A stretch of 64,000 nucleotides of DNA from Terriglobia bacterium (GTDB lineage: Bacteria > Acidobacteriota > Terriglobia > Bryobacterales > Bryobacteraceae): NCBI GenBank assembly GCA_021325235.1, contig JAJPHN010000034.1, positions 124,001-188,000 of the forward strand. Direction: 5' to 3'. Below, piece by piece: positions 37,941 to 47,005 of this stretch (within the stretch, counting starts at the first letter, position 1; each line of letters starts with the position of its first letter). The notes under the pieces are model-generated. The model was not told the origin of the DNA and did not search any database. It saw nothing but the letters and a program-made list of their open reading frames with translations. The position numbers and the translations under genes are program-made.

Positions 37941-37990
37941 AAAACGAAAGGCCCGCGAGACGGTTGTTGGATCTCGCGGGCCTTTTCGTT
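37941..37990. terminator. Strong bidirectional terminator between the acyltransferase and PEP-CTERM genes
   Basis: AACGAAAGGCCCGCGAGA pairs almost perfectly with TCTCGCGGGCCTTTTCGTT around an 11-base loop. A-rich and T-rich edges make it work in both directions. It lies 20-30 bases from each converging stop codon. Confidence 0.9.
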
Positions 37991-38021
37991 GACTTTCGAA
38001 TGAACGAAAGCGGTTAGAGTT

Positions 38022-38726
38022 TTACTTGGCGAACTTCTTCTTGCCGAAGAGTCCGAGGGCAAACAGACCAGCACCGATCAGAGCGAGCGAAGCCGGCTCC
38101 GGAACGGGCGAGGTGATTTCCGTGTTCGAGAGCGACGTGGAAATGAAGCCCTGGCTACGGAACTGATTCAGCAGCGACGCAATCGTGTATCCAGCGAACT
38201 GGGCACTGAAGACGCCGCTGAACGGGGTCTTATCGTTGGGCGAAGTGGCATAATAAGCCCAGCCGTTGATCGCGAAATCAGCGGTAACCAGGTTCGAGCC
38301 AGCCGTGTGAAGGGTGATCGGTGAACCCGCAATGGCCTGGCAAGCCGGAGAGTTTGCACCGGTGCAGGTCGCGTACGGGCTAAGGGGAACGTTGGTCAGA
38401 TCGAAATCCACCACGCCGCTCGCAGTCGGAACCGTGAACCACGCGGTCACCGGCGTACCACCAGCGATGATGTCCTTCATGGTCGTGGTGCCGGTGGTAG
38501 GAACGCTACTGAAAAAGTTGGTTCCCCCCTGGAGATAGACCAGCTGGTTTGCGCCAGTCCCGGCAGTCACTGCATCCGTTCCGATATAAAAGCCGGAATT
38601 GGTGACGTAGAACGAACTGCTCACGTTCACCGTACCGACGCCGACCGACGCCGCCGAAGCGACGCCGCAGAGAAGTAACGTACTCGCCAGGGCTCCGAAG
38701 AGCTTACTGGCATTCTTAAGACTCAT
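38022..38726 (-). CDS. PEP-CTERM sorting domain protein
   Basis: The 234-residue protein has a signal peptide (ASKLFGALASTLLLCGVASA), a Ser/Thr/Gly-rich body without known domain, and a C-terminal sorting signal: VPEPASLALIGAGLFALGLF followed by the basic tail GKKKFAK. PEP-CTERM proteins are cleaved and anchored by an exosortase and are typical of exopolysaccharide-producing bacteria. Two Cys (TCTGANSPACQ) may form a disulfide. A strong ribosome binding site (GGAGGT) precedes the ATG. No exosortase gene is in the window. It converges on the putative acyltransferase. Confidence 0.9.
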   Translation of the reverse strand: MSLKNASKLFGALASTLLLCGVASAASVGVGTVNVSSSFYVTNSGFYIGTDAVTAGTGANQLVYLQGGTNFFSSVPTTGTTTMKDIIAGGTPVTAWFTVPTASGVVDFDLTNVPLSPYATCTGANSPACQAIAGSPITLHTAGSNLVTADFAINGWAYYATSPNDKTPFSGVFSAQFAGYTIASLLNQFRSQGFISTSLSNTEITSPVPEPASLALIGAGLFALGLFGKKKFAK

Positions 38727-38813
38727 ATATTAACCTCCAACAACCTCATTTGCGCGCAACTATAGAGACAATTGCGTCTTTGAGCATGATACCGAGGTTA
38801 ATCCGAAGGACGA

Positions 38814-38878
38814 TACCCGTAGTTCTACTAGTACCGTACCGAGTCGCTCTTACAACTGAGAATTGTACGTAACGGGTA
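38814..38878. promoter_or_regulatory. Cluster of TACCCGT/TACCGT-like half-sites
   Basis: Upstream of the PEP-CTERM gene lie TACCCGT (38814-38820), TACCGT (38832-38837), TACCGA (38837-38842) and the inverted ACGGGTA (38872-38878). The outer two are perfect inverted copies. The region separates the divergent PEP-CTERM and Tricorn-like genes, so a shared operator is possible. Confidence 0.35.
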
Positions 38879-39010
38879 AGTGCTTTTGTTTCCAGAATGT
38901 TACAAATCTTACGGCGGCTCCGTATTTCTACCAGCTAACCCATGACCTGACCTCTGTAGACCGGACGAGATAGCGCCTCCCGCTGGCTAAAGGGGTATGC
39001 TGTCCAAGAC

Positions 39011-42000
39011 ATGCGCCTGTCGTCCTCGCTCCTCCTTTTCGCCCTTTTTGCGCCTATACTCCCCGCGCAGAACAAGGGCTATTATCGCTACCCTGCACTC
39101 TCTCACGACCGCATCGTGTTTACCGCCGAAGGAGACCTCTGGACGGTTTCGACCGAGGGCGGACTGGCCACCCGGCTCACTAGCAGTCTGGGCCAGGAAT
39201 ACGCAGCGGCGGTCTCCCCGGACGGCAAGACGGTCGCGTTCAGTGCCGACTACGAGGGGCCTACCGAGGTCTACACCATGCCCATTGATGGAGGTATACC
39301 ACAGCGCCGAACGTTTGACGGGCAGGCGATCGTACAGGGCTGGATGCCGGACGGGAAAATTCTCTATGCCAGCTACCGGTACGCGACGCTGCCCGACGCA
39401 CAACTGCTGAGCATCGATGCGCAGAACCGGATCAGCATTTTGCCGCTGAGCCAGGCTTCGCAGGGGTGCTTCGACGGGAACGGCACGCTCTTCTTCACGC
39501 GCTTTCCCTTTCAGGGTAGCTATGCCAAGCGCTACCGCGGCGGGACGGCGCAGAGCTTATGGAAATATGTACCGGGACAGGAAGCGACGGCGCTGACAGC
39601 GGATTACACCGGCACCAGCAAGAACGCGATGTACTGGCAGGGGCGAATTTACTTCCTCTCCGATCGCGACGGCACGATGAATCTTTGGTCGATGGACGAG
39701 AGCGGGCGGAAACTGCGCCAGCACACGCATCAGCAGGGCTGGGATATCAAAGATGCCTCGCTTTCCGACGGGCAGATTGTCTATCAGCTCGGCACGGATC
39801 TGCACCTGTTCAACATCGGCAAAAATCAGGACCGCGCGATTCCGATCGAGCTGCCGTCGGACTTCGACAGCCTGCGCGAACACTGGATCAAGGAGCCGCT
39901 GAAGTACACCAGCGCGGTGCATTTCTCAAACGACGGGGAAAAGATTGTGCTGACGGCGCGCGGACGGGTATTTGTCGCGCCGGTGAAGCACGGTCGATTT
40001 GTGGACATTAGCGAGCACCGGCCTGGACGTTTTCGCGAGGCGCGTTTATCGGCGGACGGCAAATCGGTGCTCGTCTTTTCGACGGAATCGGGCGAAGTGG
40101 AGCTTTGGAAGTATCCGGCAAACGGCGTGGGCGCCGGGGAAGCTGTGACCGCGGGCGGCAAGGTGCTGCGCTGGGAAGGCGTGCCTTCGCCGGACGGCAA
40201 GTGGATCGTGCATCAGGACAAGAACAACCGGCTGTATCTGCTCGATCTGGCGAGCAAGACGGAAAAGCGCATTGCGGAATCGAATCCGGATAACAATTCC
40301 GACCCTGCATTTGGCGGAATCCGCTGGTCGCCGGACAGCCGCTGGGTGCTGTTTTCCGAAGAAGCGGATAACGGCTTCATCCAACTGATGCTGTACGGTA
40401 TTGAAAACGGACGCACGGTGGCGCTAACGACGGATCGCTACAACACGGCGGGCGCGGACTGGAGCGAGGACGGCAAATGGATCTACTTCCTTTCCGACCG
40501 GTCGCTGAACACGGTGGTGAAGAGTCCGTGGGGCAATCGCCAGCCGGATCCATTTTTCGATCGCACGAATAAGCTTTATGCACTGGCGTTGAAGCGCGGC
40601 CAAGTATCGCCATTCGAGCCCGCCGACGAACTGCATCCGGCGAAGACGGAAGAGACACCGAAGCCCGGAACGGATCAAAAGAAGAACGGACCGCCGAAGG
40701 TGGAGATCGAGCTTGACGGCATTGAAACGCGGCTGATCGAGGTGCCTGCGCCGGCCGGAAATTACAGCGATTTGCAGACGGCGGGAAAACGGCTGTGCTG
40801 GATCGACAATGACGCTGCCGACCCGGCCAAGAACACGCTGCAGTGCCTGGATGTTGCGAATAAGGGCGATGCGCCGGAGACGCTGCTCGACGCGGTGCGC
40901 AGCTTTGAGGTCTCGGGCGATGGGAAAAAGATTCTGGCGCGAACGAAGAATGATCTGCTGGTTTTTGATTCGTCGATGAAAGCGGATGCGCTGAAGTCGC
41001 CGAAGACGATGGCCGACAGCAAGGTGGATCTGGGCTCGTGGACGTTTTCGGTGATTCCGGCGGAAGAGTATCGCGAGGCGTTTCTGGATGCCTGGCGGTT
41101 GCACCGTGATTATTTTTACGATCCGCACATGCACGGGATCAACTGGCCCGCCATGCGCGACAAATACGGCGAACTGCTCAACCGGGTGCGCGATCGCGAA
41201 GAACTGGATGATCTGATTTCCGACATGGTCAGCGAACTCTCGGCGCTGCACACGTTTGTTTTTGGCGGCGATATTCGCAAGAGCCCGGACCAGATTGAGC
41301 TGGCGAGTCTGGGCGCGCTGCTCGAACCGGCGGCGAATGGGAAAGGCTGGACGGTGAAGCATATTTACCGGACCGATCCGGACCGTCCGGACCAGCTCAG
41401 CCCTCTGGCGCGGCAGGGTGTGGAACTCGAAGACGGCGACACCATTCTCGCGCTCAATGGACGCGATCTGGACGAGCATACGAATCCGGGTGAGGTGCTG
41501 CGGGGGCAGGCGGGCAAACAGGTGCTGCTGCATGTGCTGCCGAAGGGGAAGAACGAGCCGCGGGATGTGATTGCGCGTCCGATCGCGATCCGCGCCGATG
41601 CCGAATTGCGCTACTCGGAGTGGGAATGGACGCGGCGGCAGACGGTGGAGCAGCGCTCGAGGGGCAGTATCGGTTATGTGCATTTGCGGGCTATGGGACC
41701 GAACGATATCAATCAGTGGGTCGAGCAGTTTTCGCCGGTCTACGATCGTGCGGGGCTGATTGTCGATGTTCGACACAATCGCGGCGGCAACATCGATAGC
41801 TGGGTGTTGGGGAAGCTGATGCGCAAGGCGTGGATGTACTGGCAGCCGCGCGCCGGGAGAGCGTCGTGGAATATGCAGGAGGCGTTTCGCGGGCCGGTGG
41901 TGGTGCTGTGCGATCAGTGGACGGCGTCCGATGGCGAGGCGTTCAGCGAAGGTTTCAAGCGCCTCGGCTTAGGGAAAGTGATTGGCACGCGCACATGGGG

Positions 42001-42292
42001 CGGCGAAATCTGGCTGAGCGCGGGCAACCGGCTGGCTGATAACGGCATCGCTTCGGCGGCGGAGCTGGGAGTTTATGGGCCCGAGGGGAAGTGGTTAATC
42101 GAAGGCCATGGTGTGGATCCGGACGTGGTGGTGGACAATCTGCCGCATGCGAGTTTCGAAGGCCACGATGCGCAGCTGGATGCGGCGCTCGAATATCTTG
42201 AAAAGCAGATTGAGGCGCATCCGAACCCGGTGCCGCCGCATCCGCCGTATCCGAACAAGGCATTTGCACCGAAGAGCAAGGACGATATGTAA
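39011..42292 (+). CDS. Tricorn-like S41 family protease with PD40 propellers and PDZ domain
   Basis: The 1093-residue protein has a signal peptide (SSSLLLFALFAPILPAQ), two stretches of PD40/WD40-like repeats (YAAAVSPDGKTVAFSADYEG, IRWSPDSRWVLFSEEADNG, SEDGKWIYFLSDR), a helical C1 region (AWRLHRDYFYDPHMHGINW with the likely catalytic His), a PDZ domain (about 800-850, GVELEDGDTILALNGRDL) and a tail-specific protease domain. The nucleophile is Ser973 in CDQWTASDGEAFSEGF. Tricorn enzymes degrade oligopeptides; the signal peptide places this one in the periplasm. The TATGCT hexamer is nine bases before the ATG with no Shine-Dalgarno, so the mRNA may have almost no leader. Confidence 0.93.
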   Translation: MRLSSSLLLFALFAPILPAQNKGYYRYPALSHDRIVFTAEGDLWTVSTEGGLATRLTSSLGQEYAAAVSPDGKTVAFSADYEGPTEVYTMPIDGGIPQRRTFDGQAIVQGWMPDGKILYASYRYATLPDAQLLSIDAQNRISILPLSQASQGCFDGNGTLFFTRFPFQGSYAKRYRGGTAQSLWKYVPGQEATALTADYTGTSKNAMYWQGRIYFLSDRDGTMNLWSMDESGRKLRQHTHQQGWDIKDASLSDGQIVYQLGTDLHLFNIGKNQDRAIPIELPSDFDSLREHWIKEPLKYTSAVHFSNDGEKIVLTARGRVFVAPVKHGRFVDISEHRPGRFREARLSADGKSVLVFSTESGEVELWKYPANGVGAGEAVTAGGKVLRWEGVPSPDGKWIVHQDKNNRLYLLDLASKTEKRIAESNPDNNSDPAFGGIRWSPDSRWVLFSEEADNGFIQLMLYGIENGRTVALTTDRYNTAGADWSEDGKWIYFLSDRSLNTVVKSPWGNRQPDPFFDRTNKLYALALKRGQVSPFEPADELHPAKTEETPKPGTDQKKNGPPKVEIELDGIETRLIEVPAPAGNYSDLQTAGKRLCWIDNDAADPAKNTLQCLDVANKGDAPETLLDAVRSFEVSGDGKKILARTKNDLLVFDSSMKADALKSPKTMADSKVDLGSWTFSVIPAEEYREAFLDAWRLHRDYFYDPHMHGINWPAMRDKYGELLNRVRDREELDDLISDMVSELSALHTFVFGGDIRKSPDQIELASLGALLEPAANGKGWTVKHIYRTDPDRPDQLSPLARQGVELEDGDTILALNGRDLDEHTNPGEVLRGQAGKQVLLHVLPKGKNEPRDVIARPIAIRADAELRYSEWEWTRRQTVEQRSRGSIGYVHLRAMGPNDINQWVEQFSPVYDRAGLIVDVRHNRGGNIDSWVLGKLMRKAWMYWQPRAGRASWNMQEAFRGPVVVLCDQWTASDGEAFSEGFKRLGLGKVIGTRTWGGEIWLSAGNRLADNGIASAAELGVYGPEGKWLIEGHGVDPDVVVDNLPHASFEGHDAQLDAALEYLEKQIEAHPNPVPPHPPYPNKAFAPKSKDDM

Positions 42293-42309
42293 GAGTCGCG
42301 AGCGACGAG

Positions 42310-45003
42310 CTATTCGTGCCGAAGCGCTTCGACGGGATCGATGCGGAGAGCGCGGCGGGTAGGGATCAGGGCAGCAATAGCGGCAACGAGGATAAGCACA
42401 AGAACGGTCGCGATCAGGATGAGCGGATTGTAGACAGTAACGCCGTAGAGGAAAGCCGTCAGCAGTTTCTGGACGGCAAAGGTGAGCGCGATGCCGATCA
42501 TCATTCCGAACAGAACCAGCCGCGTGATCTGGGCCAGGATCCGATGCGCAATCTGGGAAGGCCTCGCGCCGAGTGCCAGGCGAATGCCGATTTCGGCGGT
42601 GCAATTGGAGACCTGATAACTGAGCAAGCCGAACAGTCCGACGGCGGTCATCCATAAGGCGAGAAGAGAAAATGCGCCGGAGAGCCAGGCAAGAAAACGG
42701 TTCTCGATCAGGGCGTTATCGATCTCGCTTGTCACCGCGCTGAAGCGCTGAATGAATTCGTGGCCATTGCGCGCGACTACGCGGCGGATGGCGTCCGCAT
42801 CGAGCACGGCGCTGCGTGTCTTGATCAGAAGCACGGGATAGCCTTCCAGATTCTGGTGCTGCCAGAAGTCGATGAAGGCGAGCGCGGGATGGGTGTTGCC
42901 GAGATCGGAAAGATCCATGTCCATATCGCGCGCGACGCCGGTGATTTTGAGGCGCTGAAGGTCGGGTTGCGTGCCGATACGCAGATGCCGGCCGATCAGA
43001 GCGCGGGTGTCGCCAAACTGGCGCGCCAGAGACTCGCTGAGAATGACGCCGGGCTCCTGCTGAGCGCCGGGTGCGCGTTGAAAATCCTCTCCCGCCATGA
43101 TGCCATTTCCGAGCGTTCGGAAGAAGTTGTCGGAAACGCCGATCACATGGGCATCGATGCTGTGGGCGCTGAGATCGCCTTCGAGCGGGATAACGTCCGC
43201 ACGCCAGCCCGCGTTTTGAAACGGAGTAGCGTCGGTGAAAGCGGCCGATGCGATATCGGGCAAAGCTTCGATCTGGTTGAGGAGATCGCGGTAGTACGGG
43301 GGGGCGGTACGCTTCCAATAGGCGGGGTCGCGGTAACCGCCGGGAACGGGATCGAGCCTGGCGATCCAGACGTTCTGCGGCTCGATGCCGAAATCGATGC
43401 GATACATATTGCGCACCGAAGCGGCAAAAAGCGCGCTGCCGGCGACGAGCGCTAGAGTGAGCGAGATCTGCACTGCGAGGAGAATTTTCTGACCGGCGGT
43501 ATGGGAGGCGATGATGCCGCGGCCGCCTTGTTTCATCGCATCGGCATGGGAGAGGCGTCGCGCCTGCCAAACGGAGGTAATAACAAAGGCGGCGATCAGG
43601 ATACCAACCGCGGCGAGAACGAACAGAACAACGCGAAGATCGAAGCCCACCGCGAGATCGAAGTTGCCGAAGACCTGGCTGCCGCGTGCGAGTATGAGGC
43701 GGGCTGTAGCGATGCCCCCAACAACTCCGCAGATCGCGCCGATGAGGACAAGAATGACATTTTCGAGCGCGAGAATGATCGCGATGTGGCGGCCACCCGC
43801 GCCGAGCGCGAGCCGAATGCCGATTTCGCGCTGCCGCCGCAAACTGCGCGCCAACAGCAGGCTGCAGAGATTCACGCAAGCGATCAGCAGCATGGCCGCG
43901 CACAGGACGAAGATGGCGAATACGGGCTCACCGAAACGGCGCCGCAGGAAATAATCGAGGCCGCTGCGTGCCGAGCCGAGTGCGAGCGAGCGTTCGAGAT
44001 ATTCGCGGCGGCGCGCGGCATTGAAGTGATGCGGAACACTCTCTTCGAGAAGCGCCTGGCGCTCGGCGCGAATGCTGGCCAGCGCCTTCGCTTCAGAGAC
44101 GCCGGGGGCGCGGCGAGCAAGGATGCTGACGTAATACGTGGTGGGACGCGCTCCGCTGGGCGTGAAATCAGGCTGCGCGAGAAGCGGAATCATCACCGGT
44201 TCCGGGAATCCGAGCAGAAGACCGGTGAACGGTCTGCGGGTGACGCCGATAATCGTGTATTCGTCGGTCCCGATACGGATGGTGCGGCCCAGTATGTCGG
44301 CCCGTGCGCCAAAGCGGCTGCGCCAGAGTGCGTCAGTGATAACGGCGACGGGTTCGGCGTTGATGCGATCATCGGCGGGCGAGATGGCGCGACCGAGTTC
44401 CATGGAGATTCCGAGGGTTTGAAAGCAGGTGCCGGAGAAGGCCGCTGTTCCAACCGTCTGGACAGCTTTATCGATTTCGACGGCGTCGTAATGAGTGGCG
44501 ACACCGCAGACGCCCGAGAAAGCGCGATTGCGTGACAGTGGGTCGAGGACGCCCGAGAAGAGATCGGTGAGAGTGCCTCGTTTATCCACGGAAAAGATTT
44601 CGACGAGCTGACCGGGATCGTGCACCGGCAGTGGGCGCAGGAAAAGCGCGTCGATGGTGCTGAACACCGCGACGTTTGCGCCGATGCCGAAGGTCAGGAG
44701 CAGAATCGAGACGGCGGCGAAGGCCGGATTACGGGCAAGCGATCGCAGAGAGTGGCGGAAATTGCGGCCTGCGGCATCGAGCCAGGACCAGCGGCTCACA
44801 TCGCGGCAGGACTCGCGGGCTTCTTCGAAGCTTCCGAACTCGATGCGCGCGCGCCGGTAGGCCTCCTCGCGATCCAGTCCGGCTGCCTGATGCTTGCGCG
44901 CCTGCAGGTCGAGATGCGCGGAAAGTTCGTCGGCCAGGTCCTGTTCGCGGTACGCGCCACGCCGGACTAAGGGCAACGGATTCAGCAGGCGATACCAGCT
45001 CAT
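42310..45003 (-). CDS. ADOP-type (acidobacterial duplicated orphan permease) ABC transporter permease
   Basis: The 897-residue protein has the ADOP layout: an N-terminal soluble segment (REQDLADELSAHLDLQARKHQAAGLDREEAYRRARIEFG), a first helix (NPAFAAVSILLLTFGIGANVAVFSTIDAL), a MacB-like periplasmic domain, three FtsX helices, then a second copy (ILLAVQISLTLALVAGSALFAASV, periplasmic domain, FtsX helices to the end, with ALGARPSQIAHRIL). These duplicated permeases lack a nearby ATPase gene, and none is seen here. Transport substrate unknown; MacB relatives act mechanically in efflux or signal transfer. It starts one base after its PadR regulator gene, the standard arrangement. Confidence 0.92.
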   Translation of the reverse strand: MSWYRLLNPLPLVRRGAYREQDLADELSAHLDLQARKHQAAGLDREEAYRRARIEFGSFEEARESCRDVSRWSWLDAAGRNFRHSLRSLARNPAFAAVSILLLTFGIGANVAVFSTIDALFLRPLPVHDPGQLVEIFSVDKRGTLTDLFSGVLDPLSRNRAFSGVCGVATHYDAVEIDKAVQTVGTAAFSGTCFQTLGISMELGRAISPADDRINAEPVAVITDALWRSRFGARADILGRTIRIGTDEYTIIGVTRRPFTGLLLGFPEPVMIPLLAQPDFTPSGARPTTYYVSILARRAPGVSEAKALASIRAERQALLEESVPHHFNAARRREYLERSLALGSARSGLDYFLRRRFGEPVFAIFVLCAAMLLIACVNLCSLLLARSLRRQREIGIRLALGAGGRHIAIILALENVILVLIGAICGVVGGIATARLILARGSQVFGNFDLAVGFDLRVVLFVLAAVGILIAAFVITSVWQARRLSHADAMKQGGRGIIASHTAGQKILLAVQISLTLALVAGSALFAASVRNMYRIDFGIEPQNVWIARLDPVPGGYRDPAYWKRTAPPYYRDLLNQIEALPDIASAAFTDATPFQNAGWRADVIPLEGDLSAHSIDAHVIGVSDNFFRTLGNGIMAGEDFQRAPGAQQEPGVILSESLARQFGDTRALIGRHLRIGTQPDLQRLKITGVARDMDMDLSDLGNTHPALAFIDFWQHQNLEGYPVLLIKTRSAVLDADAIRRVVARNGHEFIQRFSAVTSEIDNALIENRFLAWLSGAFSLLALWMTAVGLFGLLSYQVSNCTAEIGIRLALGARPSQIAHRILAQITRLVLFGMMIGIALTFAVQKLLTAFLYGVTVYNPLILIATVLVLILVAAIAALIPTRRALRIDPVEALRHE

Positions 45004-45004
45004 A

Positions 45005-45337
45005 TCAGGCCATCTTCAGGACTTTTCCAATCGCCTGCGCGAGGCTGGACCATTCATTGGTTTCAATTTCGAGCTGGCGGCGTCCGGCGGGCGTGAGCTG
45101 GTAAAAGCGAGCGCGCCGGCCGAGTTCGGAGACGCCCCATTCGGCTTTGATCCAACGCTGCTGCTCCAGGCGATGCAGCGCTGGATACAGCGAGCCCTGG
45201 TTCACCTGCAAGACACCGTCCGAGATCTGCTGGATGCGCTCAGAGACAGCCCAGCCGTGCTTTGGGCCGGTTGACAGCGTGCGCAGAATGAGCAGGTCGA
45301 GTGTTCCCTGGAGAAGATCCAGTCGAGAGCGCGGCAT
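45005..45337 (-). CDS. PadR family transcriptional regulator
   Basis: The 110-residue protein is a winged-helix PadR of the short type: LLQGTLDLLILRTLSTGPKHGWAVSERI, then LQVNQGSLYPALHRLEQQRWIKAEWG and RRARFYQLTPAGRRQLEIE. It probably represses its own operon with the ADOP permease until an effector binds. A strong sigma-70 promoter lies 17 bases upstream, and AGAGGG precedes the ATG. GGTGTCGA occurs twice around the promoter, at 45339 and again near 45369, and may be an operator half-site. Confidence 0.93.
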   Translation of the reverse strand: MPRSRLDLLQGTLDLLILRTLSTGPKHGWAVSERIQQISDGVLQVNQGSLYPALHRLEQQRWIKAEWGVSELGRRARFYQLTPAGRRQLEIETNEWSSLAQAIGKVLKMA

Positions 45338-45353
45338 GGTGTCGACCCTCTAC

Positions 45354-45383
45354 ACTATAGATCCGGTTGGTGTCGATTGTCAA
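45354..45383 (-). promoter_or_regulatory. Sigma-70 promoter of the padR-ADOP operon
   Basis: On the minus strand TTGACA (45383-45378), an 18-base spacer and TATAGT (45359-45354) form a near-consensus promoter. The predicted start point is about ten bases before the PadR ATG. It is tucked between the stop codon of the upstream minus-strand gene (45398) and padR. Confidence 0.75.
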
Positions 45384-45397
45384 CAACAATATTGGCG

Positions 45398-46972
45398 TTA
45401 CTTTCGCAGCAGCCCGTACACTTCCACTCCGTTTTTCACGCCGAAGTAGACGCGCCCATTGGCGACGGCGGGGATGACGAAGCGTAACGCCTGGCCGGCA
45501 CTGTCGCGCGCGGGATTGGCGGCGCTCGAGTACAGCTCGCGCTCAACGTTCAGCGCATCATAGGCGCGCAGCTCGGCGCCATTGCCGCCCTGATTCCAGG
45601 CACGGCTCTCGACGAGCCACACGATGCCGTTCTGACTGCGAGCAGCCGAAATGGTGGGAGTCGCGCCCGAATATTGAGACCTGTCGCGGCTCGTATGAGA
45701 AGGCTCCGGCGAAACATGTCCGTTCCGAACAGCGAAATCTTTCAACGGAGCTTCGGCAGTGTAGTAGTAGAGATGACCATTCCAATAAGCCGCGGCGCTG
45801 TAGATGCCGGAGAGACTGATTTGCTCCGCATTCGAGTGCTCCGGCTTTTCGAGACCGCTCATGCGGTGCGTGCCGAGGACGTACATGACACCGGCTTTAC
45901 CTCCAAAGACCAGCGTCGGCGGTCTGGTGGGCAGGAGAAGCGGACCACCGGAGCCGAGATCGTTATCGCGTGCATTCAGCTGCTGTTGGTTCGAGGGCGT
46001 GAAGGAACTGGCGATTTCGAAGCGGTTGGCATGCAGGCGCAGCTTGAGCACGCTATCGCCGAAGTCGCGGCCGCCCGGCCGGTCGGCATCAAAGACACCA
46101 TTGCCCGTGATCACGTAGATGTTGAATTCGCGATCGGCGGCGGGTCCGTTGTCTGCCAGCCAGATGCCGCTTTCGAGCGAGTCGGGCGAGGTATTGAATG
46201 TGGCCTGCTGACGCAGCGTGTGCGCATCGTAGGCCATAACCCAGCCGTGATAGTGGCCGACATCGCAGGACGAAGCCCAGGTGAGGTAAACGGAACCGTT
46301 CACGAGCAGAAGCGCGGCACGGGGATTCTCGCGGCGGGGATCGAAGCTGACGACGCTTGTAGAATTGCCGCCTTTCGAGCCGGGCACGCTGGCATTGATC
46401 TCCACCGGGCCGCCGAATTTCTCGACCCCGGTGGTAATCGCCAGCGCATGGAGCTGCTGAATGTACTTCGTTTCGGAATGGCCTGCGGTGATTTTGGCAC
46501 GCGAGAGCACATACAGAGTGCCGGTCTCGAGATCGATTACGGGAGTCGATGTGATGCCGATTTCGGGTCTGATGAACGGACAGTTGACGTCGTACTCGGC
46601 GAGAGTCGCTGCGCCGGCGCTGTGCGGCAGAAGGCTCACGCGCCATAGCGGCTCGGAGGATTTCAGGTCTGCATCGAAGGCATAAACGCTGTCGTGCTCG
46701 GTTGCGATGAAGAGCAGATTGTGCGTGCCTTTGCCGGGAACGGCGACGCTTGGAAGATAGAGCGGCTGCGCGTAGACGTCCCCGTCGACTGCGAGCGTCG
46801 CGATTTTTCCAAACTGCTGCGGATTTACGTTTCGCGGGTTGAGGATGTTTTCTTCGAGATCGGCGCCGGTGCGGGCGTTGTTGTATTGGGAGGTAGTGAG
46901 AGTCGCTGCGTGCACGGCGCCCGTCAGCAGGAGCATCAAGGCTGGAGTGAGGATGTCAGATGAAAGGCGCAT
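45398..46972 (-). CDS. Secreted PQQ-like beta-propeller repeat protein
   Basis: The 524-residue protein has a signal peptide (LTPALMLLLTGAVHAA) and propeller repeats like those of quinoprotein-type and BamB-like proteins: TTSQYNNARTGADLEENIL, VYAQPLYLPSVAVPGKGTHNLLFIATEHDSVYAFDA, TLYVLSRAKI, VYLTWASSCDVGHYHGWVMAYDA and VYFGVKNGVEVYGLL. The start NN(A/G)RTGAN(L) motif is common in soil-bacterium PQQ-like proteins of unknown role. No catalytic residues of a PQQ dehydrogenase are evident. It lies 33 bases downstream of the LytTR regulator gene and could be the end of that operon. Confidence 0.82.
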   Translation of the reverse strand: MRLSSDILTPALMLLLTGAVHAATLTTSQYNNARTGADLEENILNPRNVNPQQFGKIATLAVDGDVYAQPLYLPSVAVPGKGTHNLLFIATEHDSVYAFDADLKSSEPLWRVSLLPHSAGAATLAEYDVNCPFIRPEIGITSTPVIDLETGTLYVLSRAKITAGHSETKYIQQLHALAITTGVEKFGGPVEINASVPGSKGGNSTSVVSFDPRRENPRAALLLVNGSVYLTWASSCDVGHYHGWVMAYDAHTLRQQATFNTSPDSLESGIWLADNGPAADREFNIYVITGNGVFDADRPGGRDFGDSVLKLRLHANRFEIASSFTPSNQQQLNARDNDLGSGGPLLLPTRPPTLVFGGKAGVMYVLGTHRMSGLEKPEHSNAEQISLSGIYSAAAYWNGHLYYYTAEAPLKDFAVRNGHVSPEPSHTSRDRSQYSGATPTISAARSQNGIVWLVESRAWNQGGNGAELRAYDALNVERELYSSAANPARDSAGQALRFVIPAVANGRVYFGVKNGVEVYGLLRK

Positions 46973-47005
46973 ATCGCACCTATGTAGAATACTATCGTTA
47001 AGATG

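Noticed and set aside
42293-42309. Small hairpin GTCGC-GA-GCGAC between the Tricorn-like and ADOP genes
   Set aside because: The loop is too short and no T run follows on either strand, so I do not call a terminator.
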